The notes under the pieces are model-generated. The model made no database searches. It was not told the origin of the DNA and was given only the letters and a program-made list of their open reading frames with translations. From Mariprofundaceae bacterium (lineage in GTDB: Bacteria > Pseudomonadota > Zetaproteobacteria > Mariprofundales > Mariprofundaceae): 18,167 nucleotides of DNA. How positions within the stretch are numbered: the first letter of the stretch is position 1; each line of letters opens with the position of its first letter. Shown piece by piece: positions 8,297 to 16,047 of the stretch. The position numbers and the translations under genes were made by a program. The stretch lies in contig JAUZQT010000026.1 of the NCBI GenBank assembly GCA_030950825.1, positions 1 to 18,167 of the forward strand, given 5' to 3'.

Positions 8297-9688
8297 TCAG
8301 ATTTTCTCAGGCCTCTTCCAATCTCTGACATATCGTTGTTCTGGACGAACAGATAATGTTAACCCATTTTCTTGGACTTTTTTAGTAATCACACTGCCCG
8401 CACCAACCGTCGCACCACTTTCAACGGTAACAGGTGCTATAAGTTTGGTGTCAGAGCCAATGAAGACATGATCACCAATCACCGTCTTATGCTTATTAGC
8501 ACCATCATAATTACAAGTAATCGTGCCCGCACCAATATTACAATCCTCCCCCATCATGGTGTCACCAATATAACTCAAGTGGTTTACCTTGCTGTTTTTA
8601 CCAAGAACAGATTTTTTAACTTCGACAAAATTGCCAATTTTCACACCCTCATCAAGCTCCGTTTGCGGGCGCAAACGAGCATAGGGACCAATTGCTGCAT
8701 GCGCGCCAACTTGAGCGCCATCAAGATGTGAAAAGGCGAAAATATTTACTTTATCGTCCAGCCACGAGTCCTGAATGACCGCATAGGGTCCAAGCTCACA
8801 ACCGTCGCCAATTTGAGTATTACCAAGCAGTTGGCATCCCGAACGAATCGTAGTGTCCACCCCGATCTTTACCGACACATCAATGCGCACAGTGCTTGGG
8901 TGTTCAATGCTTACCCCTTCTTTCTCCCAAGCATCAATCACACGCCGCTGTAAAATCTCGCTAACATGACGAAGCTGTGATCTGTCATTCACACCCAGCA
9001 TATCACTTGCCTCGCTCATCACAACAGCCTCAACCCTGCCGCCTTCAGCCAACGCCAATGGCACAATATCTGGCAAGTAGTATTCCCTCTGCTCATTATT
9101 ATTGTCAATTTTCCGCAAATAATGAAAAAGTCGTTCCCGATTCACACAGAAAATGCCTGAACTAACTTCCTGAATCTGTTTTTCATCCGCCGATGCATCC
9201 CGCTCTTCAACAATGCGCTCCACAGTACCTTGCTTATTTCGATACACCCGCCCATAACCAGCGGGCTCATCAATCACTGCAGATAAAAACGATATATCTG
9301 CTTGTGAATGCACATGCTCGGTCAGAAGTTGAAAAAGTGTCTGCACTTGTAATAAAGGTGTATCACCACAAACAATCAAAACATTTTCAGCATTTTTACA
9401 TACAGCTTCTGCTTGTTGGACTGCATGCCCCGTACCCAGCTGCTCAAGCTGCTTTACTAAACTGACATGATGTGTTTTTTCAACCGCTGTATACACCTGC
9501 TCACCACCATGACCAGTGACCAATGCAATACCCTGTGGGGATAAGGCCTCAATATTTCCCAAAACATGACTAAGCATACTTTTTCCCAGCACCTCATGCA
9601 GCACCTTGGGTGTGCTTGAGCACATGCGTTTGCCCTGGCCTGCTGCCAAAACAACAACTTGCAACTTGGGATAGTAATATTGATTCAC
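8297..9688 (-). CDS. glmU: Bifunctional GlcN-1-P acetyltransferase / GlcNAc-1-P uridyltransferase
   Basis: Makes UDP-N-acetylglucosamine in two steps: acetylation of glucosamine-1-phosphate in the C-terminal domain, then uridylylation in the N-terminal domain. The N-terminal nucleotidyltransferase carries LAAGQGKRM (14-22) and CGDTPLL. The C-terminal part is a left-handed beta helix with repeating hexapeptides and the conserved segments RPQTEL, GNFVEVKKS, NHLSYIGD and NYDGANKHKT. Length (463 from the chosen start) matches the family. I chose the GTG at 9688 because GAGGT lies five bases upstream of it and the core fold begins about eleven residues later. In-frame ATG 9700 and TTG 9709 lack a good ribosome site. 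It follows the atp operon in the same direction, as in E. coli, but a terminator and a palindrome-rich 339-base gap separate the two, so it likely has its own promoter, which I could not locate. Confidence 0.95.
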   Translation of the reverse strand: MNQYYYPKLQVVVLAAGQGKRMCSSTPKVLHEVLGKSMLSHVLGNIEALSPQGIALVTGHGGEQVYTAVEKTHHVSLVKQLEQLGTGHAVQQAEAVCKNAENVLIVCGDTPLLQVQTLFQLLTEHVHSQADISFLSAVIDEPAGYGRVYRNKQGTVERIVEERDASADEKQIQEVSSGIFCVNRERLFHYLRKIDNNNEQREYYLPDIVPLALAEGGRVEAVVMSEASDMLGVNDRSQLRHVSEILQRRVIDAWEKEGVSIEHPSTVRIDVSVKIGVDTTIRSGCQLLGNTQIGDGCELGPYAVIQDSWLDDKVNIFAFSHLDGAQVGAHAAIGPYARLRPQTELDEGVKIGNFVEVKKSVLGKNSKVNHLSYIGDTMMGEDCNIGAGTITCNYDGANKHKTVIGDHVFIGSDTKLIAPVTVESGATVGAGSVITKKVQENGLTLSVRPEQRYVRDWKRPEKI

Positions 9689-9715
9689 GAAGCACCTCAT
9701 TTTATTCAAATAATA

Positions 9716-9751
9716 CTAGATCCTGCAAGTGATCGTGCGTACAGGATCTAG
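9716..9751. repeat. Perfect 10-base inverted repeat in glmU leader
   Basis: CTAGATCCTG at 9716-9725 is the exact reverse complement of CAGGATCTAG at 9742-9751, with 16 bases between. It lies about 28 bases upstream of the chosen glmU start, so it would be in the leader if transcription begins further up. It is not followed by a T run on either strand, so it does not look like a terminator. The same motif recurs as AGATCCTGTA beside palindrome copy A (4251-4260) and as CTAGACCCTGCA before atpI (17458-17469). It could be an operator, a leader hairpin, or the fused ends of a decayed repeat. Confidence 0.6.
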
Positions 9752-9823
9752 GTGATATATAAAGCCGTTATAGGCATAATCTTTCGCATCAATATAAGCG
9801 AAGCAAGAAAAATTTTCTGGAAT

Positions 9824-9971
9824 CCGTCGGACTTAGGCAATCGTAACGAGAAATAGCGGAATTGAGATGATTTTCACCTTGAATTAAAGCGAATAGCTGG
9901 TCTATTTAACGAAATTCAAGGTGAAAATAAGGCAAGCTCTGTTTTCGCAGTAGATTGAGCTAAGTGCGATG
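9824..9971. repeat. Long palindrome between atpC terminator and glmU
   Basis: The core is a perfect 16-base inverted repeat, ATTTTCACCTTGAATT (9870-9885) and AATTCAAGGTGAAAAT (9913-9928), around a 27-base loop whose tip also pairs (AATAG/CTATT). Outer arms, roughly 9824-9868 and 9930-9971, are imperfectly complementary (for example CGGACTTAGGCAATC against AGATTGAGCTAAGTGCG). With the flanking hairpin and terminator it fills most of the 339-base gene-free stretch 9710-10048. I see no gene or tRNA there. The sequence is different from palindromes A, B and C apart from a short shared GTTACGATTGC on the opposite strand. Confidence 0.7.
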
Positions 9972-9983
9972 ACTCCTAGGCAT

Positions 9984-10011
9984 AAAAAAAGGCCGCATAA
10001 GCGACCCTTTT
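9984..10011 (-). terminator. Rho-independent terminator of the atp operon
   Basis: Read on the minus strand, AAAAGGGTCGC, loop TTAT, then GCGGCC followed by seven T residues. The stem pairs except for one bulge or mismatch. It begins about 38 bases after the atpC stop and faces the right way to end the atp transcript before glmU. Confidence 0.85.
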
Positions 10012-10048
10012 AAAAGTTGAAAAATTCCAACCCATTCGTTCAAACATA

Positions 10049-10459
10049 CTACTTACGTTTTCGTTTACGCAAGAACGCCAAACGAGCCGCTGCAATTGAA
10101 AGTTCCGCCGCCGCCCGCGCATAATCGACATCGCCTTTATGCTCGTCCACAGCTTCCTGAGCCTTACGCTCAGCTTCTGCTGCAGAAGCTTCATCCACAT
10201 CCGATGCCCGCTCAGCAGTGTCCGCCAAAACAGTGATCATATCTGGCTGAACTTCTAAAAAACCACCAGAAATAAACACCTCATCAACCTCCTCTCCACG
10301 GTGAATACGCAACTCACCCGCCGTCAGAGCACTCAGTAATGGTGTATGATTAGGCATAATACCCAACTCTCCAGCTGCGCCAGGAGCAACCAAGAAATCA
10401 GCTACACCGCGATAAACCTCGCGCTCGGCCGTTGCCACTAAGACTTCAACGTTTGCCAT
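10049..10459 (-). CDS. atpC: F1Fo ATP synthase epsilon subunit
   Basis: Central-stalk F1 subunit that links gamma to the c-ring and can inhibit ATP hydrolysis. The 136 residues have the N-terminal beta-sandwich with the family segments FLVAPGAAGELGIMPNHTPL and FISGGFLEVQPDMITVLADT, then a C-terminal helical hairpin rich in alanine and charged residues, ending KRKRK. The ATG at 10459 overlaps the atpD stop by one base (TGATG), so beta and epsilon are translationally coupled. It is the last gene of the operon and is followed by a hairpin terminator. Confidence 0.96.
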   Translation of the reverse strand: MANVEVLVATAEREVYRGVADFLVAPGAAGELGIMPNHTPLLSALTAGELRIHRGEEVDEVFISGGFLEVQPDMITVLADTAERASDVDEASAAEAERKAQEAVDEHKGDVDYARAAAELSIAAARLAFLRKRKRK

Positions 10460-11850
10460 CAGGCTTTGGCCGCCATCTTCTCAGCTTTCGTTACAGCCTG
10501 GTCAACCGAACCAATCATATAAAAAGCCTGCTCTGGCAAGTGATCATATTCCCCAGCAAGAATCGCCTTAAAACCAGCAATCGTATCATCACGTTTACAG
10601 TAAATACCAGGAGAGCCTGTAAATACTTCTGCAACATGGAACGGCTGAGACAAGAAGCGCTGCATTTTACGCGCACGAGACACCAACAGTTTATCATCGT
10701 CAGACAACTCATCCATGCCCAAGATCGCAATAATATCCTGCAATTCTTTATAACGTTGCAAAGTCTGCTGAACACCCTGTGCGACATCATAATGCTCATT
10801 GCCGATCACTTTTGGATCAAGCTGACGCGAGGTTGAATCCAAGGGGTCAACCGCTGGATAAATACCCAATTCTGCAATTTGACGCGACAATACAATGGTA
10901 GAGTCCAAATGCGCAAAAGTTGTCGCAGGAGCAGGATCGGTCAAATCATCCGCTGGCACGTATACAGCCTGTACAGATGTAATAGAGCCCGTCTTGGTTG
11001 AAGCAATACGCTCTTGTAGTTTACCCATTTCTTCAGCCAAGTTTGGTTGATAACCCACCGCCGATGGCATACGACCCAATAATGCAGATACTTCAACACC
11101 CGCCAAAGAGTAACGGTAGATATTATCAATAAAAATCAATACATCACGGCCTTCATCACGGAAATATTCTGCCATTGTCAAGCCAGTCAACGCTACACGT
11201 AAACGGTTGCCTGGAGGTTCATTCATCTGACCATAAACAAGTGCCACTTTATCAAGCACGCTTGACTCTTTCATTTCATAATAGAAATCATTGCCTTCAC
11301 GGGTACGTTCGCCCACGCCTGCAAACACAGAAAAACCACCGTGTGCTTTGGCAATGTTATTGATCAATTCCATCATATTTACGGTTTTACCAACACCCGC
11401 ACCACCGAACAGACCAACCTTGCCGCCTTTGGCAATCGGAGCCATCAGGTCAATCACTTTAATACCCGTTTCAAGGATCTCAGAGGCGGGTGCCAAATCT
11501 TCAAATGCAGGGGCTGAACGGTGGATTGCCCAACGCTCTTCAGATGCAACTTCTTCACCTTCAAAGTCAATGCCTGTACCAAGAACATTCATGATACGGC
11601 CTAAGGTAGCCTGCCCAACAGGAACCATAATAGCAGACCCAGTATCAGTAACCGCCATCCCGCGCTTCAAACCATCCGTTGAACCCATCGCAATCGCGCG
11701 AACAGTGTTGTCACCAACATGCTGCTGCACTTCCATCGTCAACTTGGCTTCTGGAATTTCCAACGCGTTATAAATCTGTGGCAAATCGCCTGATGTGAAT
11801 CGTACATCCACAACAGGGCCGATGACTTGTACAATATTTCCTGCACTCAT
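10459..11850 (-). CDS. atpD: F1Fo ATP synthase beta subunit
   Basis: Catalytic subunit of F1. The 463 residues show Walker A GGAGVGKT (149-156), the catalytic glutamate E181 in VGERTREG, the FIDNIYRYSLAG segment, the ALLGRMPSAVGYQP catch loop and the ILGMDELSDDDKL region of the C-terminal lever. Length and sequence are close to the E. coli protein, with no missing catalytic residue. ATG 11850 is preceded by GAGAGGT at good spacing. Unlike the other F1 genes, it is separated from its upstream neighbour atpG by 236 bases holding a perfect 15-base hairpin and palindrome copy B. That could affect the level of beta relative to gamma, which is an inference. Confidence 0.98.
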   Translation of the reverse strand: MSAGNIVQVIGPVVDVRFTSGDLPQIYNALEIPEAKLTMEVQQHVGDNTVRAIAMGSTDGLKRGMAVTDTGSAIMVPVGQATLGRIMNVLGTGIDFEGEEVASEERWAIHRSAPAFEDLAPASEILETGIKVIDLMAPIAKGGKVGLFGGAGVGKTVNMMELINNIAKAHGGFSVFAGVGERTREGNDFYYEMKESSVLDKVALVYGQMNEPPGNRLRVALTGLTMAEYFRDEGRDVLIFIDNIYRYSLAGVEVSALLGRMPSAVGYQPNLAEEMGKLQERIASTKTGSITSVQAVYVPADDLTDPAPATTFAHLDSTIVLSRQIAELGIYPAVDPLDSTSRQLDPKVIGNEHYDVAQGVQQTLQRYKELQDIIAILGMDELSDDDKLLVSRARKMQRFLSQPFHVAEVFTGSPGIYCKRDDTIAGFKAILAGEYDHLPEQAFYMIGSVDQAVTKAEKMAAKA

Positions 11851-11887
11851 GTTATTGACCTCTCAACACTTTCTAATTCGTAACTCT

Positions 11888-11926
11888 TGAATAACAAAAT
11901 GTGAAAAGGCTACATTTTGTTATTCA
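11888..11926 (-). promoter_or_regulatory. Perfect 15-base stem-loop in atpD leader
   Basis: Minus strand: TGAATAACAAAATGT, loop AGCCTTTTC, ACATTTTGTTATTCA. All 15 pairs match. It ends 37 bases upstream of the atpD start, clear of the ribosome site. There is no T run after it, so it does not resemble a terminator. It may act as an mRNA stability element or processing site, or be a protein-binding dyad; the role is not shown by sequence. Confidence 0.65.
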
Positions 11927-11957
11927 GTCGTTGGGTAGTTGCAAAGCGACCTGCATC

Positions 11958-12075
11958 GCTATTCAACTCACCACTGATTTATCCAATAACTGCGTCACAA
12001 AATTCTCATTTGCAAAATCAGACTCCGCTTTTGTTTCTTGTTCTCGAACAAATCAGCAGCAATCTGAACAGTTAC
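11958..12075 (-). repeat. Dispersed palindromic repeat, copy B (atpG/atpD junction)
   Basis: The reverse complement of this stretch begins GTAACTGTTCAGATTGCTGC and aligns along its whole length with copies A and C. Arms are about 11958-11993 and 12040-12075, sharing CTGATTTG-type cores. The loop (reverse complement) has GCAAATGAGAATTTT, close to the GCAAATGAATATTTT of copy C. It lies in the 236-base gap between atpG and atpD. No reading frame is evident. Confidence 0.75.
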
Positions 12076-12086
12076 TCTAATTCTTA

Positions 12087-12941
12087 TCAGGCCGAAGCCG
12101 CAGCGCCTGAACAAATTTCAGCAATTTCTTGCGTAATCGCTGCTTGTCGCGCCTTGTTATACGTAATCTGCAAATCTTTCACAATATCTTTGGCATTATC
12201 AGTTGCAGATTTCATGGCAACCATACGTGCAGAATGTTCGCAAGCTTTATTCTCCAAGACGCTATGGTATACCAAGGCTTCAATATAACGGCGCAAAAGA
12301 CCATCCAAAACAACTTGGCTATCAGGTTCATACAAATAATCCCAATAACCTGCTTCTTCAGAAACAGATGAATCATCACATGGCAACAAACGAATACTTG
12401 TCGGCTTTTGCGTCATTGTATTGACATACTGACTATACACCAAATGAACTTCATCAAGCTCACCTGCCATATATTTATCCATGGCAACCTGAACAACGCC
12501 TAAAATCTCATCCAAGGCTGGCGCATCGTTAATATCTTCAATACTTGCAACAACATTCACGCCAAAACGACGCATTGCTTGGGATGCACGGCGACCAATA
12601 TTTAGCGCCTCAACCTTAACCTTTGACGCTTCCATCACAGAAAAGGCTTTCTTCATGGCATTTGTGTTTAAACCACCACAAAGGCCTTTGTCCGTAGATA
12701 CAGCGATAATACCAACACGTTTAACTTCGCGTTTTGTCAAAAAAGCATGTTTGTACTCAGGGTGTGCGCGCATCAAATTACGGATAATTCGCTCAACACC
12801 TTCCGCATAAGAACGCGCATCTAAAACACGCTCCTGAGCCTTACGCATTTTTGATGCAGCCACCATTTCCATCGCTTTGGTGATCTTCGCGGTATTCTGG
12901 GTCGCCTTTATCTGACCCCGGATCTCTTTTGCAGAAGCCAC
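12087..12941 (-). CDS. atpG: F1Fo ATP synthase gamma subunit
   Basis: Rotor shaft of F1. The 284 residues carry the two terminal helices that form the coiled coil: ASAKEIRGQIKATQNTAKIT and KAMEMVAASKMRKAQ at the N-terminus, and RMVAMKSATDNAKDIVKDLQ near the C-terminus. The central TDKGLCGGLNTN motif is also present. Length is normal. The start is a GTG at 12941 with AAGGAG six bases upstream; this initiation codon is well supported because the family sequence begins exactly there. The gap to atpA is ten bases, so the two are probably coupled. Palindrome copy B begins just 12 bases beyond its stop. Confidence 0.97.
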   Translation of the reverse strand: MASAKEIRGQIKATQNTAKITKAMEMVAASKMRKAQERVLDARSYAEGVERIIRNLMRAHPEYKHAFLTKREVKRVGIIAVSTDKGLCGGLNTNAMKKAFSVMEASKVKVEALNIGRRASQAMRRFGVNVVASIEDINDAPALDEILGVVQVAMDKYMAGELDEVHLVYSQYVNTMTQKPTSIRLLPCDDSSVSEEAGYWDYLYEPDSQVVLDGLLRRYIEALVYHSVLENKACEHSARMVAMKSATDNAKDIVKDLQITYNKARQAAITQEIAEICSGAAASA

Positions 12942-12951
12942 TATCTACTCC

Positions 12952-14493
12952 TTACCAAGTTGCTGTTGCTTTAAATATTGCAATAGCCTTATTCAAATCT
13001 TCTACAACTTGATCTGACAACACAGGCTTTTCATTCAAGCCGTCAATCAGTGATTTGTGATCGTGATTTAAAAAGCTCAAATATGCCTTTTCAAAAGAAA
13101 CAACCTTACTCACTTCAATGTCGTCTAGACCCCCATTACCCAATGCATACAAAATAGCCGTCATTTCTGCAACAGTTTGTGGCGCATTTTCATCTTGTTT
13201 TAGAACTTCCATACCGCGCTTACCGCGCTCAATTTGAGCACGTGTCGCAGCATCCAGATCAGAAGCGAACTGTGCAAATGCAGCCAGCTCACGATACTGC
13301 GCCAAGTCCAAACGCAGGCCACCACCGACTTTTTTCACAGCTTTGGTCTGAGCGGCCCCGCCCACACGAGATACAGACAAACCAACATTCACAGCTGGAC
13401 GCTGCCCTGAATTAAACAAGCTAGTTTCCAAGAAAATCTGGCCATCGGTAATCGAAATTACATTGGTAGGAACGAATGCTGAAACATCCCCTTCCTGAGT
13501 TTCAATAATCGGCAATGCAGTCAATGAACCTGTCTTCCCCTTGACTTCACCTTTTGTAAATTCTTCAACGTAAATTTCACTCACGCGTGATGCACGTTCC
13601 AACAAGCGAGAGTGCAAATAAAACACATCACCAGGATAGGCTTCACGGCCTGGAGGGCGGCGTAGAATCAAAGAAACCTGACGATAAGCCCAAGCTTGCT
13701 TGGTCAAATCATCATAAACAATCAACGCATCTTCACCACGATCACGAAAATACTCACCCATCGTACACCCTGTGTAAGGTGCAATATACTGCAATGCTGC
13801 AGACTCAGAAGCAGACGCAGCTACGATAATTGTATTTTCCAATGCACCATGCTCTTTCAAGGTGCGAACAACCGTTGCAACGGTTGAAGCTTTTTGACCA
13901 ACCGCAACATAAACACAAGTCACACCAGAATCTTTCTGATTGATAATGGTGTCAACAGCAATCGCCGTTTTACCTGTTTGACGGTCGCCAATAATCAACT
14001 CACGCTGACCACGACCCACAGGGATCATTGCATCAATACACTTAATACCCGTACCCAGAGGCTCATCCACCGACTTGCGGTCAATCACACCAGGTGCAAC
14101 CTTTTCAACCACATCACTACAGCTTGCTTTGACAGGACCCAAGCCATCAATCGGGCGACCCAAGGCATCAACGACACGACCTTTTAATTCAGGGCCAGTT
14201 GGCACTTCAAAAATACGACCTGTCGACTTGACTTCATCACCCTCACGCAAATGAATATACTCGCCAAAAATCACCGCACCAACACTGTCTTCTTCCAAGT
14301 TCAAAACCATACCCATGGTATCGCCTGGAAACGCCAACATTTCACCAGCCATGGCTCCAGCCAAACCGTGAATCAATGCTACGCCATCAGCAACAGAGAC
14401 AATACGGCCAACATTTGCATCAGCAGCCGCAGCCTCAAATCCTTTGATTTGCTCTTTAATGATGGAACTGATTTCCGCTGTATCGAGCTTCAT
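12952..14493 (-). CDS. atpA: F1Fo ATP synthase alpha subunit
   Basis: Non-catalytic nucleotide-binding subunit of F1. The 513 residues, the same length as in E. coli, begin with the MKLDTAEISSIIKEQI helix that contacts delta. They contain Walker A GDRQTGKT (169-176), the ALIVYDDLTKQAWAYRQ segment, the RRPPGREAYPGDVFYLHSRL stretch and the SVSRVGGAAQ arginine region (about 373-383). ATG 14493 follows AGAGG at eight bases. It lies 35 bases after atpH and ten before atpG within the standard H-A-G-D-C order. Confidence 0.98.
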   Translation of the reverse strand: MKLDTAEISSIIKEQIKGFEAAAADANVGRIVSVADGVALIHGLAGAMAGEMLAFPGDTMGMVLNLEEDSVGAVIFGEYIHLREGDEVKSTGRIFEVPTGPELKGRVVDALGRPIDGLGPVKASCSDVVEKVAPGVIDRKSVDEPLGTGIKCIDAMIPVGRGQRELIIGDRQTGKTAIAVDTIINQKDSGVTCVYVAVGQKASTVATVVRTLKEHGALENTIIVAASASESAALQYIAPYTGCTMGEYFRDRGEDALIVYDDLTKQAWAYRQVSLILRRPPGREAYPGDVFYLHSRLLERASRVSEIYVEEFTKGEVKGKTGSLTALPIIETQEGDVSAFVPTNVISITDGQIFLETSLFNSGQRPAVNVGLSVSRVGGAAQTKAVKKVGGGLRLDLAQYRELAAFAQFASDLDAATRAQIERGKRGMEVLKQDENAPQTVAEMTAILYALGNGGLDDIEVSKVVSFEKAYLSFLNHDHKSLIDGLNEKPVLSDQVVEDLNKAIAIFKATATW

Positions 14494-14528
14494 AATATCA
14501 ACCTCTGACCATAAACTTTAAATCTTTT

Positions 14529-15053
14529 TTAGCCAACAATGCTTCGTTTCAAAGCATCGAGCCTGCTCTTAACAGAGCAATCAATCTTCCGATCACCAAT
14601 GCGAATAATAACACCACCCAAAATAGATGTATCCGTATTCGCGACAATATTCACTTTTTTGCCCACAGCAGCGGTCAAACTTTCCGCCAGTGCGCGCTGT
14701 ACCGCAACAGACATCTTGACCGCAGAAGTAACGCCTGCATCAACTGAACTCTCAGCCTGCGCAATCATATCAAGAACCTGAGCCGCAATTTCTGCCAGCA
14801 AAACAAGCTTTGCTCGTTCTGCAAGAAGCTCAACCAAGCGAAAAACCTCATCGGATCCTGAGCCCGAAATAGCGGCCTTCAACATCGCACATTTTACTTT
14901 ATTCGGGTAAGCAGGAGACTTAAGAATTGCACTTGCTTCCGAATTAGAGGAAAATGCAGCCGCTTCAAGCAGGGCAGGGCGAACATCCACCCCTTCTTGG
15001 ATCAAGTCAAATAATGCAACAGCATAACGCCGTGAAATCTTCGCCGTACTCAT
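14529..15053 (-). CDS. atpH: F1Fo ATP synthase delta subunit
   Basis: Peripheral-stalk subunit that joins F1 (alpha N-termini) to the b subunits. The 174 residues begin with ISRRYAVALFDLIQEG, the conserved ‘RRYA.ALF’ opening. They end with the delta signature LGGVIIRIGDRKIDCSVKSR and RLDALKRSIVG. Length is close to the usual 177. The ATG at 15053 overlaps the atpF stop by four bases (ATGA), so b and delta should be made together. Confidence 0.96.
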   Translation of the reverse strand: MSTAKISRRYAVALFDLIQEGVDVRPALLEAAAFSSNSEASAILKSPAYPNKVKCAMLKAAISGSGSDEVFRLVELLAERAKLVLLAEIAAQVLDMIAQAESSVDAGVTSAVKMSVAVQRALAESLTAAVGKKVNIVANTDTSILGGVIIRIGDRKIDCSVKSRLDALKRSIVG

Positions 15054-15532
15054 GCCGCGTTAAATCCTTGTTTCACAACCGAATCAATCAATTTAGCATG
15101 CTTCTTAGCGTCAAGCTCTTCGCCAACAATACGCTCTGCCGCAAGAATCGCGATATCCGCAACCTCTTCACGCAAGGCTTGTTGTGCACGGTTAACCTCA
15201 GAAGCCAGCTCTTCCTTGCCCGCATCAACAATACCAGCAGCCTCAACACGTGCCTTCTGCACCGCTTCCTCTTTCACTTCTGTGGCACGCTTATCTGCTG
15301 CTGCAATAATTTCCTGCGCCTTGAATTTTGCAGCGTCAATCTGAGCTTCGGCATCCGCATCAGCCTTTGCCCTTGCTTCCAAGCCTGCATCAGCCGCAGC
15401 CAAACCATCTTCGATTTTTTTCGCACGCGCTTCCATCGCATCATTCAATGGAACATACAACATTTTTTTCAAAAGAAGCAGCATCGTAATAAAAATAATA
15501 AACTGCCCAACCAATGTTAAATCAATACTCAT
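15050..15532 (-). CDS. atpF: F1Fo ATP synthase b subunit
   Basis: Peripheral stalk subunit. The 160 residues have one N-terminal membrane helix (about 5-22, VGQFIIFITMLLLLKKM), then a long alanine- and charge-rich amphipathic helix that forms the coiled-coil dimer, with the typical VPLNDAMEARAKKIEDGLA juncture. Length is standard, and there is a single b gene rather than a b/b' pair. ATG 15532 has GAGGCGG four bases upstream. It follows atpE by 35 bases and overlaps atpH by four. Confidence 0.95.
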   Translation of the reverse strand: MSIDLTLVGQFIIFITMLLLLKKMLYVPLNDAMEARAKKIEDGLAAADAGLEARAKADADAEAQIDAAKFKAQEIIAAADKRATEVKEEAVQKARVEAAGIVDAGKEELASEVNRAQQALREEVADIAILAAERIVGEELDAKKHAKLIDSVVKQGFNAA

Positions 15533-15567
15533 AGTACCGCCTCGTATCCTTATTTACTAACAAGCAA

Positions 15568-15837
15568 TTAGCCTATGAACGGGTTGGCAAACAGGAACCA
15601 CAATGCGAACGCCATGATAATAAAAGGAAAAGACTCCATCAAACCAGCAAAGATAAACATATTAAACATTAACTGAGGGCGCATTTCTGGCTGACGAGCA
15701 ATACCTTCTAAAGTTTTAGAGCAAATCAAACCCCAACCAATAGCTGAACCCAAACCTGCTGCTGCCAGGATAACACCAACTGAAATTGCTGTTGCGGCTA
15801 TGATTACTGTGTCCGCATTAATTACTGATACATCCAT
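15568..15837 (-). CDS. atpE: F1Fo ATP synthase c subunit
   Basis: Ring-forming membrane subunit whose carboxylate carries the coupling ion. The 89 residues make two hydrophobic helices joined by the polar loop ARQPEMRP (47-54). The ion-binding carboxylate is a glutamate, E68, followed by S69 (MESFPF), where E. coli has D61. The first-helix position that matches E. coli I28, or Q32 of the sodium-type Propionigenium ring, is tryptophan (W35, in AIGWGLI). So only part of the sodium signature (E-S) is present and proton use is more likely. The ATG at 15837 has a strong AGGAGAG seven bases upstream, fitting the high copy number needed. The 215-base gap on its upstream side holds palindrome copy C. 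Confidence 0.96.
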   Translation of the reverse strand: MDVSVINADTVIIAATAISVGVILAAAGLGSAIGWGLICSKTLEGIARQPEMRPQLMFNMFIFAGLMESFPFIIMAFALWFLFANPFIG

Positions 15838-15895
15838 TTTATACTCTCCTATTTTAAATATATAACGATTTCAAAAACTATTTAAAAAAAACTTA

Positions 15896-16047
15896 GTAAC
15901 TATTCAGATAGCTACGAAATAGCTTGTAACTGTTCAAGATTACTGCTGATTTGTTCGATAGCAAGGCAGAAAAACGCAGTTTGCTCCTGCAAATGAATAT
16001 TTTCTAACGCTGCTATCGAGCAAATCAGGGGTGAGCTGAATAGTTAC
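15896..16047 (+). repeat. Dispersed palindromic repeat, copy C (atpB/atpE junction)
   Basis: The clearest copy of the family. Left arm 15926-15963 (GTAACTGTTC…TTCGATAGCA) and right arm 16011-16047 (TGCTATCGAG…AATAGTTAC) are complementary over most of about 37 bases, with exact blocks TCGATAGCA/TGCTATCGA, CTGATTTG/CAAATCAG and GTAACT/AGTTAC. The loop itself can pair (GTTTGC with GCAAAT). A partial extra arm, GTAACTATTCAGATAGCT, precedes it at 15896-15913, followed by a small hairpin (AGCTA, five bases, TAGCT). The right arm ends six bases before the atpB stop codon, measured on the plus strand. Confidence 0.8.

Noticed and set aside
11291..11773. 160-codon plus-strand open frame opposite atpD
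   Set aside because: It mirrors the conserved beta-subunit coding sequence, with no ribosome site or domain of its own.
14954..15520. 188-codon plus-strand open frame opposite atpF and atpH
   Set aside because: It is antisense to well-supported genes and has no recognisable domain; the composition follows from the alanine- and charge-rich codons of atpF.
4250..16047. CRISPR-like array from the repeated palindromes
   Set aside because: The copies are kilobases apart, differ in orientation, and have no spacers or cas genes.
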